A stretch of 64,000 bases of DNA, taken from positions 29,020,379 through 29,084,378 of the forward strand of contig JARZZO010000003.1 of assembly GCA_030544215.1 (NCBI GenBank), in the 5' to 3' direction. The position numbers and the translations under genes were made by a program. Positions 1-10,916 of this stretch are shown here, piece by piece. Source of the stretch: Zantedeschia hybrid cultivar (Eukaryota; Streptophyta; Magnoliopsida; Alismatales; Araceae). The notes beneath the pieces are model-generated. The model was given only the letters and a program-made list of their open reading frames with translations. It did no database searches and was not told the origin of the DNA. How positions within the stretch are numbered: the first letter of the stretch is position 1; the number at the start of each line of letters is the position of its first letter.

Positions 1-2
1 AC

Positions 3-2837
3 TACCACTCATTCCAATCAGGACAGCCAACCCAATACCATCCTCCACCCACTTACCAACAACCTCCTCAGCCCAACTTTGATGACAAATTCACTCAACT
101 CCAACAACTGATTTTGACCCAGCAACAATCCATTGCTAAGTTGGAAAGTCAAATGGGCCAACTAGCAGAAGCTACGATGAGAAGAGAAGTGGGCCAACTT
201 CCTAGTCAACCCGTTGCCAATCCAAGGAATCAACCTCCGAGTTTTCCACAGCAATCGGGCCTTTTACCTCAGCCTGGCCCGTTACCACAACCTAAAGGGC
301 TACAACTGGAGAATGCTAAAGCCATTTCAGCCCTTAGGAGTGGGAGAAGTTTAGAAAAACCACATGCAGATGGAGAGTTAGCCAAAGGTTCCACTGATGG
401 GCCTCAGGAAATTGAAAGTGAGAGTGAAGATGAACCCAACATGGAAAAGTTGGAGGAGGACCCGAAAGAAAAAGGGAAGATAGATGAAGGCCCAAGTTCG
501 TATCAACCTCGGGTGCCATTTCCAAATGCCTTGTTAGCTAAGCCCAATGCCAGGAAGAAATTGGCCCAGAACGAGGAATTGTTGGATTTATTCAAACAAA
601 TCCAAATTAATATTCCACTCCTCGATGCCATCAAGCATGTGCCAGCTTATGCTAAGTTTCTCAAGGAATTATGTACTCCACGAAGAGAATCTAGAATGGC
701 ACCCGAAAAGGTTCGGCTTTCAGAGGATGTTAGTACAATTGTGATGAATCATTTACCTAAAAAGTTAAAGGATCCTGGAGCACCTCTAATTTCATGTGAC
801 TTAGCTGGAGTTACATTTGATAGAGCTTTATTGGATCTAGGTGCTAGTGTGAATCTCTTGCCAACAACCATTTATGAAAAAATTGATATTGGAGAATTAA
901 AGCCCACACCCATCATCTTGCAGTTGGCTGATAGGTTTGTGAAAACTCCACGGAGATTAATTGAGGATGTTATTGTGAAGGTTCATGATTGTTATTTTCC
1001 CGTGGATTTTCTTATTCTGAATATGGCATTACCTGAGGAACTCATTCACACCCCGATCATCTTAGGTCGTCTATTCTTAGCCACTGCCAAAGCTAATATA
1101 AATTGTGAAATTGGCATAATGGACATTTCATTTGGGGGTCAAAAGGTTCAGATTAATGTCTTCAAAGCATCTCAATACCCAGATCATGAAAAAGAATGCC
1201 ATACTATTGATGTCTTGGATAATCTGGTTGAAGAAAATGAGATGTCTACATATGACCTTTTGGAGGAAGCCAACACTTTAAAGGACTCTCCTGGCCCATT
1301 AACATCTTGGCCCAAGGTTGAACCTTTACCAGCCTTACAGTCTGAGCCCGCTTTGCCATCTTTAGAGGACCCTCCTGAGCTTGAACTCAAACCATTACCT
1401 GAGTCTCTCAAGTATATCTTTTTGGGCCCGGACCAAACTCTCCCGGTCATCATTGCGGCAAATTTCACATCACCGCAGGAAGCCCAATTAACCGAGGTCC
1501 TCAAAGACCACAAGAGTGCTATTGGATGGTCGGTGGAAGATTTAAAGGGAATTAGCCCGTCCATTTGCATGCATCACATCTATATGGAAGAGAATTCTAA
1601 GCCCAGTCGGGAGATGCAAAGGCGGCTTAATCCCAATATGAAAGAAGTGGTGAAGAAGGAAGTTGTGAAATGGCTGGATGCAAGTATCATTTACCCCATA
1701 TCAGACAGTAAATGGGTCAGCCCAACTCAAGTGGTACCCAAGAAATCTGGATTAACAGTTATCAAGAATGATCATGGAGAAGAGGTACCCACTAGGCTCA
1801 CCACGGGATGGAGAGTGTGCATTGATTACCGAAAGCTGAATCTAATGACTAAGAAGGATCACTTTCCACTCCCATTCATGGATCAGATTCTAGAAAAGTT
1901 ATCGGACCAGAAGTACTTTTGCTTCTTAGATGGGTACTCCGGGTACAATCAAGTGGCTATTTACCCAGAAGATCAAGAAAAGACTACCTTTACGTGCCCT
2001 TATGGCACGTTTGCTTTTAGGAGGATGCCATTTGGATTATGCAACATACCAGCCACATTTCAACGGTGCATGATGGCTATCTTCTCCGATATGGTGGGAG
2101 AATTCCTCGAAGTTTTCATGGATGATTTCTCAATCTTTGGAGACTCTTTTGAAAATTGCCTGGAAAATCTTAAACAGGTTCTAGCACCATGCATAGACAC
2201 CAATCTGATACTTAGCTGGGAAAAGAGCCATTTTATGGTTCGAGAGGGCATTGTTCTAGGCCACATTGTGTCTGAAAGGGGGATAGAGGTAGATAAAGCT
2301 AAGATCGATCTCATATCCAATCTTTCTCCTCCCACCTCGGTCAGACAGATCCGTTCATTCCTTGGCCATACCGGTTTCTATCGCCGGTTTATCCACTATT
2401 TCTCTCAAATTGTCCGGCCTCTAACTCTTCTCCTAGCTAAGGACGTTCCTTTCCAAATGGATGAATCTTGCATCAAGGCATTCAATTCTCTGAAGGAATC
2501 TTTGACCAAAGCCCCGATTCTACAATCTCCAAATTGGTCTTTACCCTTCGAAATCATGTGTGATGCCTCGGATTATGCTATCGGTGCGGTTTTGGGACAA
2601 AGAATCAACAAGTGTCCCGTGGTGATCTATTATGCAAGTCGCACCCTTGCAGATGCTCAAATGAATTATACCACCACAGAAAAGGAACTATTAGCCGTGG
2701 TTTTTGCCTTAGAAAAATTCAGATCTTATCTTTTAGGGGCAAAAGTCATAATCTATTCTGATCACTCAGCTCTAAAATACATGTTGACTAAGAAGGATGC
2801 AAAGCCTAGACTTATTAGATGGATCTTACTCCTTTAG
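3..2837 (+). CDS. gag C-terminus / protease / reverse transcriptase / RNase H of Athila-like element
   Basis: The frame is open from base 3, so the protein starts before the window. A Gln/Pro-rich gag tail comes first, with many short QQ runs and a short helical stretch with SQMGQLAE. The retropepsin domain follows, with the active-site motif LLDLGASVNLLP near bases 828-863. The RT palm is clear: FLDGYSGYNQV near 1923 and the catalytic motif FMDDF near 2115-2129. The RNase H domain starts at MCDASDYAIGAVLGQ near 2556 and has the acidic TEKELLA and YSDHSALKY motifs. The frame ends at TAG (2835-2837) inside RNase H; reading on in the same frame resumes typical RNase H/integrase sequence, so the stop is a point lesion and not a natural end. 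It would act in cytoplasmic particles, copying element RNA into cDNA. Confidence 0.92.
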   Translation, partial: YHSFQSGQPTQYHPPPTYQQPPQPNFDDKFTQLQQLILTQQQSIAKLESQMGQLAEATMRREVGQLPSQPVANPRNQPPSFPQQSGLLPQPGPLPQPKGLQLENAKAISALRSGRSLEKPHADGELAKGSTDGPQEIESESEDEPNMEKLEEDPKEKGKIDEGPSSYQPRVPFPNALLAKPNARKKLAQNEELLDLFKQIQINIPLLDAIKHVPAYAKFLKELCTPRRESRMAPEKVRLSEDVSTIVMNHLPKKLKDPGAPLISCDLAGVTFDRALLDLGASVNLLPTTIYEKIDIGELKPTPIILQLADRFVKTPRRLIEDVIVKVHDCYFPVDFLILNMALPEELIHTPIILGRLFLATAKANINCEIGIMDISFGGQKVQINVFKASQYPDHEKECHTIDVLDNLVEENEMSTYDLLEEANTLKDSPGPLTSWPKVEPLPALQSEPALPSLEDPPELELKPLPESLKYIFLGPDQTLPVIIAANFTSPQEAQLTEVLKDHKSAIGWSVEDLKGISPSICMHHIYMEENSKPSREMQRRLNPNMKEVVKKEVVKWLDASIIYPISDSKWVSPTQVVPKKSGLTVIKNDHGEEVPTRLTTGWRVCIDYRKLNLMTKKDHFPLPFMDQILEKLSDQKYFCFLDGYSGYNQVAIYPEDQEKTTFTCPYGTFAFRRMPFGLCNIPATFQRCMMAIFSDMVGEFLEVFMDDFSIFGDSFENCLENLKQVLAPCIDTNLILSWEKSHFMVREGIVLGHIVSERGIEVDKAKIDLISNLSPPTSVRQIRSFLGHTGFYRRFIHYFSQIVRPLTLLLAKDVPFQMDESCIKAFNSLKESLTKAPILQSPNWSLPFEIMCDASDYAIGAVLGQRINKCPVVIYYASRTLADAQMNYTTTEKELLAVVFALEKFRSYLLGAKVIIYSDHSALKYMLTKKDAKPRLIRWILLL

Positions 2838-4271
2838 GAATTTGATTTGGAAATTCGGGATAAGAAGGGTTCTGAGAATGTGGTAGCTGACCACCTCTCC
2901 CAAATTCCGATCTCTGAAAGTACACCAATCACTGATTCCTTTCCTGATGAGCATCTACTGACCATTTCTCACACTATTGCACCTTGGTATGCTCATATTG
3001 TCAATTACAAGGTGACTAATCAGCTTTCGGAAGGATGGATTAAAAGTGAAAAGGACAAATTCTTTTCTCAGGAAAAATATTATTTATGGGAGGATCCTGA
3101 ATTATTCAAATTCTGTCCTGATCAAATCATTAGGCGATGTGTTCCTGAAGAAGAACAACAGAGTGTTCTCAACTTCTGGCATAATCTAGCTTGTGGGGGT
3201 TATTTCTCAGGAAAGAAAATTGCAGCCAAAGTCCTGCAAAGTGGTTTTTACTGGCCCACACTTTTCAAAGATGCCCATGAATTTAGCAAAACTTGCCTCC
3301 GATGTCAGGCCGTAGGAAATATGGCGAAAAGGGATATGATGCCACTCAACCCAATCTTGGTGGTTGAAGTCTTTGATGTTTGGGGAATTGACTTTATGGG
3401 ACCTTTTCCACCCTCTTTTGGACATACATATATTCTGGTAGCGGTGGATTATGTCTCAAAATGGATTGAAGCAATAGCCACTCGAACCAATGATCATAAA
3501 GTGGTCATTAAATTCGTTCAGAAGAATATCTTTTCTCGGTTCGGGTGGCCTAAAGCTATCATAAGTGATGGGGGAACGCACTTCACGAATTACCAATTTG
3601 GGGCTTTGCTTAAGAAATATGGGATTAATCACAAAGTAGCCACCCCTTATCATCCCCAAACCAGTGGCCAAGTGGAAGTTTCCAATAGAGAGATTAAGAA
3701 TATTCTGCAAAAGTCCGTTAGGCCCGATAGAAAAGATTGGTCTGAAAGATTGGATGATGCTTTATGGGCCTATCGGACCGCTTACAAAACTCCTATTGGC
3801 ATGTCTCCTTATCGCCTGGTTTTTGGAAAAGCGTGCCACCTTCCGGTGGAATTGGAACATAGGGCTTATTGGGCCATCAAACAAGTCAATCTGGACCTAG
3901 CCCAAGCTGGTTCCCACCGAACCTTACAACTGAGTGAGGTAGAAGAGTTGCGCAACAAGGCCTATGAAAATTCAAAGATTTATAAAGCCAAAACTAAAAC
4001 TTTTCATGATAAACATATTGTGAGAAAATCCTTTCTGCCAAATCAGAAAGTTTGGCTATTTAATTCTAGGCTTCGCCTATTTCCTGGAAAACTGAAATCC
4101 AGATGGGATGGACCATTCGTGGTCGTTAAAGTCTTCGATCATGGAGCCGTTAAAATTCTGGATCCCAAGAGTGGGAACACTTTTACTGTTAATGGTCAAC
4201 GGTTGAAACCATTCATTGAAAATCTTCAAAATGAGCCAACTGAATCCATAGAACTGAGTGATCTACATTAA
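2838..4271 (+). CDS. RNase H end and integrase of Athila-like element (after in-frame stop)
   Basis: This is in the same frame as the preceding gag-pol segment and directly follows its TAG. It opens with the end of RNase H (KGSENVVADHLSQIP). The zinc-binding module follows; its second histidine position appears as tyrosine (GGYFSGKK, near 3196-3219), while the two cysteines in CLRCQ are present. The DDE core is intact: GIDFMGPF near 3387, SDGGTHF near 3564 and GQVEVSNREIK near 3667. The C-terminal domain has the RWDGPFVV motif near 4099. Integrase inserts element cDNA into chromosomes. Separation from the start codon by the stop, plus the altered zinc ligand, suggests a non-functional product. 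Confidence 0.9.
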   Translation, partial: EFDLEIRDKKGSENVVADHLSQIPISESTPITDSFPDEHLLTISHTIAPWYAHIVNYKVTNQLSEGWIKSEKDKFFSQEKYYLWEDPELFKFCPDQIIRRCVPEEEQQSVLNFWHNLACGGYFSGKKIAAKVLQSGFYWPTLFKDAHEFSKTCLRCQAVGNMAKRDMMPLNPILVVEVFDVWGIDFMGPFPPSFGHTYILVAVDYVSKWIEAIATRTNDHKVVIKFVQKNIFSRFGWPKAIISDGGTHFTNYQFGALLKKYGINHKVATPYHPQTSGQVEVSNREIKNILQKSVRPDRKDWSERLDDALWAYRTAYKTPIGMSPYRLVFGKACHLPVELEHRAYWAIKQVNLDLAQAGSHRTLQLSEVEELRNKAYENSKIYKAKTKTFHDKHIVRKSFLPNQKVWLFNSRLRLFPGKLKSRWDGPFVVVKVFDHGAVKILDPKSGNTFTVNGQRLKPFIENLQNEPTESIELSDLH

Positions 4272-5455
4272 CTGAACTTCTGTTTGACTGAAGACGATAA
4301 ACTTAGCGCTAGTTGGGAGGCAACCCAATATTTTACTTTAGTTTTTGTATTTCTTTTTCTTTTAGGTCCCTGAGCAGCAGTCGCCGTGGGTATGTCGCAT
4401 CATCTTCATTACAGGTTGTTTCGCTCCTTCACAATTCTCTTCTGGCTGACATGTTTTTCATATCTTTTTATGCCATTGAGGACAATGTCAATCAAGTTGG
4501 GGGGTGGGACAATCAATTTGACATGCATTTATTGGAAAATCTTTTGAAGAAAACTGATATCTTTTCACTGAAAAATGGTCAAATTTTTAAAACTTCTTTT
4601 CACATCCTATGAAAATTGCATGAAAATCATGTTTTATTAAGTAAATCTTAAACAAATCAGTTTTTGGTTGTCACATTGGTTAAAGAACCTTTAAAGTTTA
4701 AATATCCCACTTCACAAAAATCTATGACAGGATGATTTTCACACACACACGGCAACTTAGAATAAATGAAAGATCTTAAAAGTATAGAATTGCTGAAATT
4801 AACCTTAAGAAGACTACTTATTCTAATTTTTCTTTTGGGTTGAACGAAAGGAATGTGTAGGATCCGTAATAGGAGACTGTCCTACTCAACACTCTAAAAG
4901 AGGCGGTCATTTAAAATGGACAACTGTAAACACTAAAGGCAATAGAAGGCGTTAAAAGAGCTAAAGGAAGGTAGGTAGCAAAAAGTACGCACCTCCCCTC
5001 AGGCAATTCAAAGAGAGTGACAAAAAGTACACACTCTCAAAAGCAAAAGTACAATGAAATGAAAGAAAACGTCACGCTAAAAAATCCATCGTACCAAAAA
5101 TATGACCAAGTCATGAAAAGTGCTGAGTCGGGACGGAAACTGAAAAACGGTCCTCGCTGACTGATCGGAAAATCTTTTATTCTCTTCTCCTCCCCAGGTA
5201 GTCTTATCTAAAGGGTAGTAAAGGCAAGAATATACCAGAAAGGTCGGAAACGAGTTCTAAGCGTGCCAATTTTCATGCACAATCACCTGTCGTGAATCAA
5301 AATATTGTGGGATATGAAAACTTTTAACTTAACCAACCGGCTACCACTTAAATTGATTGAGAAAGATATTACAAATGAAGCATGATAATTCATTGTTTGT
5401 CCTAACTTTTCCTTATTTGCATTGCTAAGGGACTAGTAATGAGTAAGTCGGGGGG
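4272..5455 (+). other. Untranslated internal region of Athila-like element, with polypurine tract
   Basis: There is no domain-bearing reading frame here. A short inverted motif TTGGGAGGCAACCCAA lies near 4313-4328, where I have seen a similar motif just after integrase in other plant elements of this group. Near 4968-5040 are two small hairpin-prone units around the shared core CAAAAAGTAC, each bounded by complementary arms (AGGTAGGT/CACCTCC-like and GAGAGTG/CACTCTC). A G-rich tract (GTCGGGGGG, about 5447-5455) directly precedes the LTR and fits the plus-strand priming site. Confidence 0.7.
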
Positions 5456-7781
5456 TGTGATAAAGTGTTAAATTGATCATTGTGCTAAGGACAATCATAT
5501 GCATCATACTCATATTTTTATCTGCAAAATAGCATGAAATGATAGATAATTGTGTACCAAGTCCAACGGTACCAATTTCGTCAAATTCTGACTTAAAAAC
5601 ATCGTCATTTCATGTGATTAAAGGAGTATAGCGCATTTGCGGTTTTTCGACAAAATCGAAACGAAATAAATAAATATGATGATATTTTTTTGATAATGTG
5701 CTAATTTATATTTATTTTATGTGAACATGACATGCCGATGATGCAGTGCAGCTAGTGGAGTTTCTGGAAATTTGGAGGAGGTCTAGTGTTCGGATTTCAA
5801 TAAACTCGACTAAAGCAGGGGTAAAAATGTAATTTGATGTCCTAATATTGCCCTGATTCCATAGCTAAGAAAGATCCAAGAAGGGCCAGCCGCCTTCCTA
5901 AAGTCGACTTTCTTTTTAAAAAAAGACCCTTTGATTCCTTCTTTCTCTGGAGTTTCCCAAAACCCTTTATTTCCTTCCTTCCCTCCAATTTCCCAACCGC
6001 AATCCTACTTCTTCTCCAGTTTCCCTTCCCGCACGCACTCCTCTCTATATATCCGCCTCTTCTCAGCCTCCAACCGACTGGAATCCCGATTCTCTCTCTG
6101 CTCTTTCTCCCACGGTTTCCTCTTTGTCCCAACACCTCTCCCCTTCACTCGCCTCCTCTCTCTCGTTTGTTTTCACAGCAGCCTCCCACGTTCCTTCTCC
6201 TCCGTAACCTTACTCTCCCACAGCTCCTATTCTCTCCCTTTTCCAATTCTGAATCCTCTCCCACACGCCCTCTCTCTGTTCTCTCCCCGCAGCCCTCTCT
6301 TCCTCTCTCCGTTTTGCTCCTTCCCCCGGTTCTTCCTCTCCCCGTTTTCTCCTCGTCTTCTCAGCCTCCCCCTCGCTGTCTCTCTTTCTCTTTCTCCCCC
6401 CACAACACACGCCCGTAGCCCTCCTTCTTCTCTCTCTCTCTCCGTTTTCCCAGCAGCCTCTCCTCCTCCGTATCTCTCTTCCTCCCTCTCTCTTCTCTTC
6501 TCTCCCTCCACAGCTCCCTCTCTTGGACACCCCCACGCGCGGCAACGTCCGGTGAAGCCGCCGGCCTCCATCCACCTGCTCCACCAGCGCACCAACAGCA
6601 AGGCATCCCGCGGGCCTCTTGCTACCCAGCGCATCCCACGCGCATGCCGGCTTCCTCCTGCTACCCAGCGCATCCCACGCGCATGCCGGCTTCCTCCTCG
6701 CACCCTTGCATACAGTCGGTGAAGCAACATCCTCCATGTAGCCATGCATGCCCGGCAAAGCTGCTCCTCCACGCGCCAGCTTCTTCCTACCCTCCACGCG
6801 CATGCACGCCTGCATGCATGCAGGCACGTCCCTCCAAGCTCAAGCACCTGAAGCTCTCCGGCAGCCTCCTCTTACTCTCCACCAGCAGCAGCTCCAACAG
6901 CCTTGCCCTTACTCGGCCAGCATTGAACCTGCAAGCAGCCAGCTGTGGTGAACCCACCTCCACGCGCCAGCTCCAGTGCATGCAGCCGGCAGCTTCATCC
7001 TGCCCAGCAAACAAACAACAGCTGCCCAAGTAGTTGAAGCCTCGGTCCACTACGCCCTCCATCCTGGTCCATTGCACCGACAGTTCCAACAAAACACCCA
7101 CAGAACCTGTTGTTGTTCTTTTCTCTTTCTCTTCCCCATTAGTGTAGTATTAACTTGCTTGTTAAGATTAGTTAGTTATTAATTAATGCTTGATTATTTA
7201 AGTTTAATAATAGTGAACCATAAATTTTGTAATTTGTTTCATGATCTTTAGTTAATAGTTTACACATAGTTAAATAACAGTTTCTTTGTTATTTTTTTAG
7301 TTGTGCTTATGTTCCATATATGATTATGTTTAATTTCTGAAAAGGAAAAGAAAAAAAAGATTTGTTTAATTAAAGTAATTATATTTTTTTTAGTAGCATT
7401 AGTTAATTGAGTTTTAGTTTAATTAAGTAATTAGTTACTCAAATTCTCATCTATTTTTAGATCAACTAAATTCCAAAGTTTTCAAAATTAAAATTTTATC
7501 TCCCTGTGGATCGACTCGGACTCACCACTATTAATTTTCAAAATCTAATTTGAATGAGCCGAATAAATTTAGATTGAACGTTCTCATGAGTGTTTAACGA
7601 CGCACAATTCGGAACGATCATGAGGTCTGTTTTAGAATAAGTCCTGCCTTTTTCTAATTTCACTTGGTAAATGTTCATTATCTTTTAGTTGCTTTCTTTC
7701 CTTTTTCCAGTTATCCATGACTTGTGCCAATTCCCTGCATATAAGTTTGTTAACTGCATAGTAATAAGAGTACTTATCACA
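5456..7781 (+). repeat. 3' LTR of Athila-like element
   Basis: The LTR starts TGTGATAAAGTG after a G-rich primer tract and ends ACTTATCACA, giving matching terminal inverted repeats TGTGATAA/TTATCACA. It is 2326 bp long. It contains a CT-rich half (about 5920-6540) and a GC-rich part with a 39-bp direct duplication (6621-6698, unit starting GCTACCCAGCGCATCC). Near its end lies CCCTGTGGATCGACTCGG (about 7502-7519), which I recognise from the R/U5 side of plant gypsy LTRs. Reading frames inside it on both strands are long only because of low-complexity Ser/Pro/Arg coding and are not called genes. Confidence 0.85.
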
Positions 7782-10512
7782 CTAATGAGTAGGTGTTTGA
7801 AGATTTTGAACCTCTTTCCTATTTAGGTGTGCTTAATTATTCTTTTTCTTGATGTTGACCATAAATTGAGAATTTTTTTTTTTGACCTTAACTATTTTTG
7901 CTTGTCTTTGCCTTTGTTGAAGCTTGATTTCAGATGGTGATCTCCTCTGCATTCTTATTTGGAGGTGCTTGGCTCTCCTATTTTCTGTCCTACATAGCAA
8001 GTTCCTTCATCAGCACCTTATGTAGTTGAACTTTTACCTATGTTTTCTCACCTTTTTTTGATGGTGATGTTTCTTTCAAGATTAAGCCTTAACTATTTCT
8101 GGTTTCACACAGAAACTTTATAGTACTTGTTTTTGGTTTCTTTATTTATCTAAGTATATGCTTATTATGTAGAGTTCTACTATTTCAGCTTATTGTCACC
8201 AACTTTTTGAGTTTTGTTTTCAGCATTGTTGTTGTTGTACCTCATAGCTTAGCAAAGTATAATGTGTGATATCTTCACCTTATATTAGATCTACATTGTT
8301 TGCAGAAATAATTTTGTAAAATCTTCACATGTTTTCTCACCTATTTTCATATGGTGATGTTTCTTTCAAGAGTAAGGCCTGCATGTAGGAAACCTTATAG
8401 TACTTGCCTTTGATTTCTTGCTTTATCCAGGTGCATGCTTATTATGCAGAGTTCTACCCTTTCAGCTATTGTCACAAAGTTGGTGAGCAAGAGTGTTGTT
8501 ATATGAAACTTCTTATGTATTTGTGAATTGTGGATACAATGATTTGTGCAGTCATTTGGATATGGTGTGTATGCAAGATTTTTGCACCTTTGTATGTATG
8601 ATAAAAGATGATGAAATTTTGGTAGGATCATATGTTCTCTCTAGAAGTTTTAAGATGGTGGTGTCTATTTTACTATCAGTCACCATCTATACTATTGATT
8701 TCTTTCTTACAGCTCACTATTTTTATTGTAAGCTTGGATGGATGGCCTTTTAAAAGGCAACTCTAACCTTATGAGCTCGAACAATCATGTACACTGTGCT
8801 GGTAAGCATGCATGCAATGAAGGCAATGATGATCAACCTTATCTTCCTTAGGAAGGGAGGGGATGGTTTTAAAACTACTCATCCCTTAAAATATATATAA
8901 GGTTTCTTGAGCCTCTTTCCTATCCAACCCTCTCTCTTTTCCATGAGTATGTTGTTTCACCAGTAATGCAAGAAAGGATGGATGGTCTTTTGTGAGAAAG
9001 ACAACTCCTCCCTTGTAAAGTACCTTCATATCTATGGATGGTGATGCCCTTGCTCTCGTTGCTTCTGCGTGCGAAGGGAATCCACCTATTTCTAATTTCA
9101 CATGGAAACCTTGCACTATTTGCCTTTGGTTTCTCTATTTATCCAGGTGCATGCTTATCATAGGACTCTTGTATCCAAGTTGTAGGTATGGACTAGTCCA
9201 CTCAACTGAGGTAGGGTGGTTGTGGTCCTACGGAAGAGGGGTTATGTAGAGTTATGCCTTTTGGTTGCTTTCTTTATGTAAGTGAAACTTATTTGTTTGT
9301 ATAGGGTTATGCAGAGTTCTACTATTGCCTGCACATATATTCTAATACACCTTTGTTTGTACTTATAGGTAAACACTTCTTTTGTAAAGGCTCCATCGAC
9401 GGATGTTTTTTTTTTACCTTTTCTTCAAGTTATATACATAACCTTGTGTAGACTGTACTTACCCTTGTGTGTAGTGTACTGAACTTTTATTTATACTAGC
9501 AATTTGGCTTTGTACAGAAATTGTATTTTTGGCCTTGTGCTATGTGACGATGTAAATTTCTATTTTATGAATACAAATGAGTTCACACTTTTAGAATGAT
9601 TTGGGCTTAACTATGTTTGAAATATTTGAAATGTATTATATTCAAATAATCCTCATGTAATTTGATCCTTGGTCTTCACTTTTGAGCATCAAGTATTTGC
9701 AGAATACATTACATAGATTAATAAAAATATATATATATATTTTTTCCGGTTGGTAATAAAATATATTTGTTTGAAACATGGTCCGATAGATGATCAAATA
9801 TGAAATGTACTTCATTTATACGTAGGAAAAATCATCCCAGATTACAGGTGAATTGCCTCCTCAGGTATTTTGTCACCTGTCGGCATTGGTAAAGGCCTGA
9901 TCTGCTGCCAATTTCTGTACCTTTGGGGACATGGCCAAGAAAAATTTATGAAGCTCAACCAGTAGTGTTGATCTGCAACTTAAGTTTATATGAAAATTTC
10001 ACTGGGGATGGAGAATTGGGTTCCACCCCCTCCCTTTCTGCTCGCATTCTTCTCCTTTCCTCGTTCTCTTGTTTTTGTTTGATTAACCAAGCATTACACA
10101 GGGAAATGAACAGTGCTTTTTCTTGCTTGGAACTGGGGAAAAGAGGGGTCTTGCGGAGACTGTGATGGTTGTTATGAATAAGAAGAAGCCTGAATTCGTT
10201 GATTCGGTAAGGATGATAGGTGAACTCTATGTAATGATGAGATGCTGCGGAGTATTTAACTTAAATTAGAAAACCTTGGCCTTGTGGATGCATCGCTCAC
10301 GATGATTCTTCTTTTTTTTTTGGTCATAAGCTCATGATGATTCTTTTGAAATCCTTTTCCAGCTCTTGCACATCTATCCGGCAATTGTACATGTTCCGTG
10401 CTGTTGTTGCTTTGCAGGATTTATCAGATAGCAGAGCAAGGGAGGCAAGAGGGTCCTTAGCGGACCAGTGTTAGATGGATTTCAAAGGATAGAGAAAGTT
10501 GAAGACGAAGTG

Positions 10513-10548
<36 letters not shown>

Positions 10549-10916
10549 AGAGAGAGAGAGAGATAGAAAAAAATTTATTTTTATGGGATAAACAAGTTTG
10601 AAGTAGTTGCTGTGGTTAACAAATTGGAATTCCAAGGACTAATAATTCTCATGAATAAACAGGATAATGTTGTCATTTTAGGTGCCTTTATTCCACACAT
10701 TCCAACCAACCAAAATGAATAACGAATCATTGTCTTTTATTTCTACAAAGTTCCTACCAAACACAACACCCACTTATTCCGCATAAGAAATTCAGAATAT
10801 TAGATCTGAGAATTAGCCATCCAGCAAACAAACCGGGCCATAGGGGCTTTGTCCTAAATTAGTTTGATTAAAAGGACAAGTTTGAAGTTTTCAACAAATT
10901 TTAAATGATCAAATAA
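7782..10916. other. Intergenic DNA with diverged direct repeats and microsatellites
   Basis: No gene was recognised. A roughly 150-bp T-rich unit recurs in diverged form near 8039-8200, 8328-8475 and 9030-9185. Shared words include GGTGATGTTTCTTTCAAG, CTTATAGTACTTG and ATCCAGGTGCATGCTTAT, each followed by similar text. A (TA)n tract lies at about 10513-10545 and runs into a (GA)n tract to about 10562. The rest looks like ordinary AT-rich spacer. It is the left flank of the Helitron and probably holds the promoter, or a 5' non-coding exon, of the Arg/Ser-rich gene downstream, but I cannot place either. Confidence 0.5.

Larger units (their letters stand above)
1..7781 (+). mobile_element. Athila-type Ty3/gypsy LTR retrotransposon, 5' part outside window
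   Basis: The domain order is gag C-terminus, protease, reverse transcriptase, RNase H, integrase, a 1.2-kb untranslated stretch and a 2.3-kb 3' LTR, as in Ty3/gypsy elements. The protease motif DLGAS, the RT motif FMDD and the very long LTR point to the Athila branch of the Tat/Athila group. No env-like frame follows integrase. The 5' LTR, primer-binding site and most of gag lie before the window, so the target duplication cannot be checked; the five bases after the LTR are CTAAT. The coding part has one in-frame stop, so this copy is probably not autonomous. Confidence 0.93.

Noticed and set aside
5931..6847. Long open frames on both strands in the Athila LTR
   Set aside because: They come from CT-rich and GC-rich low-complexity sequence (Ser/Pro/Leu on one strand, Arg/Glu on the other), overlap each other and resemble no protein.
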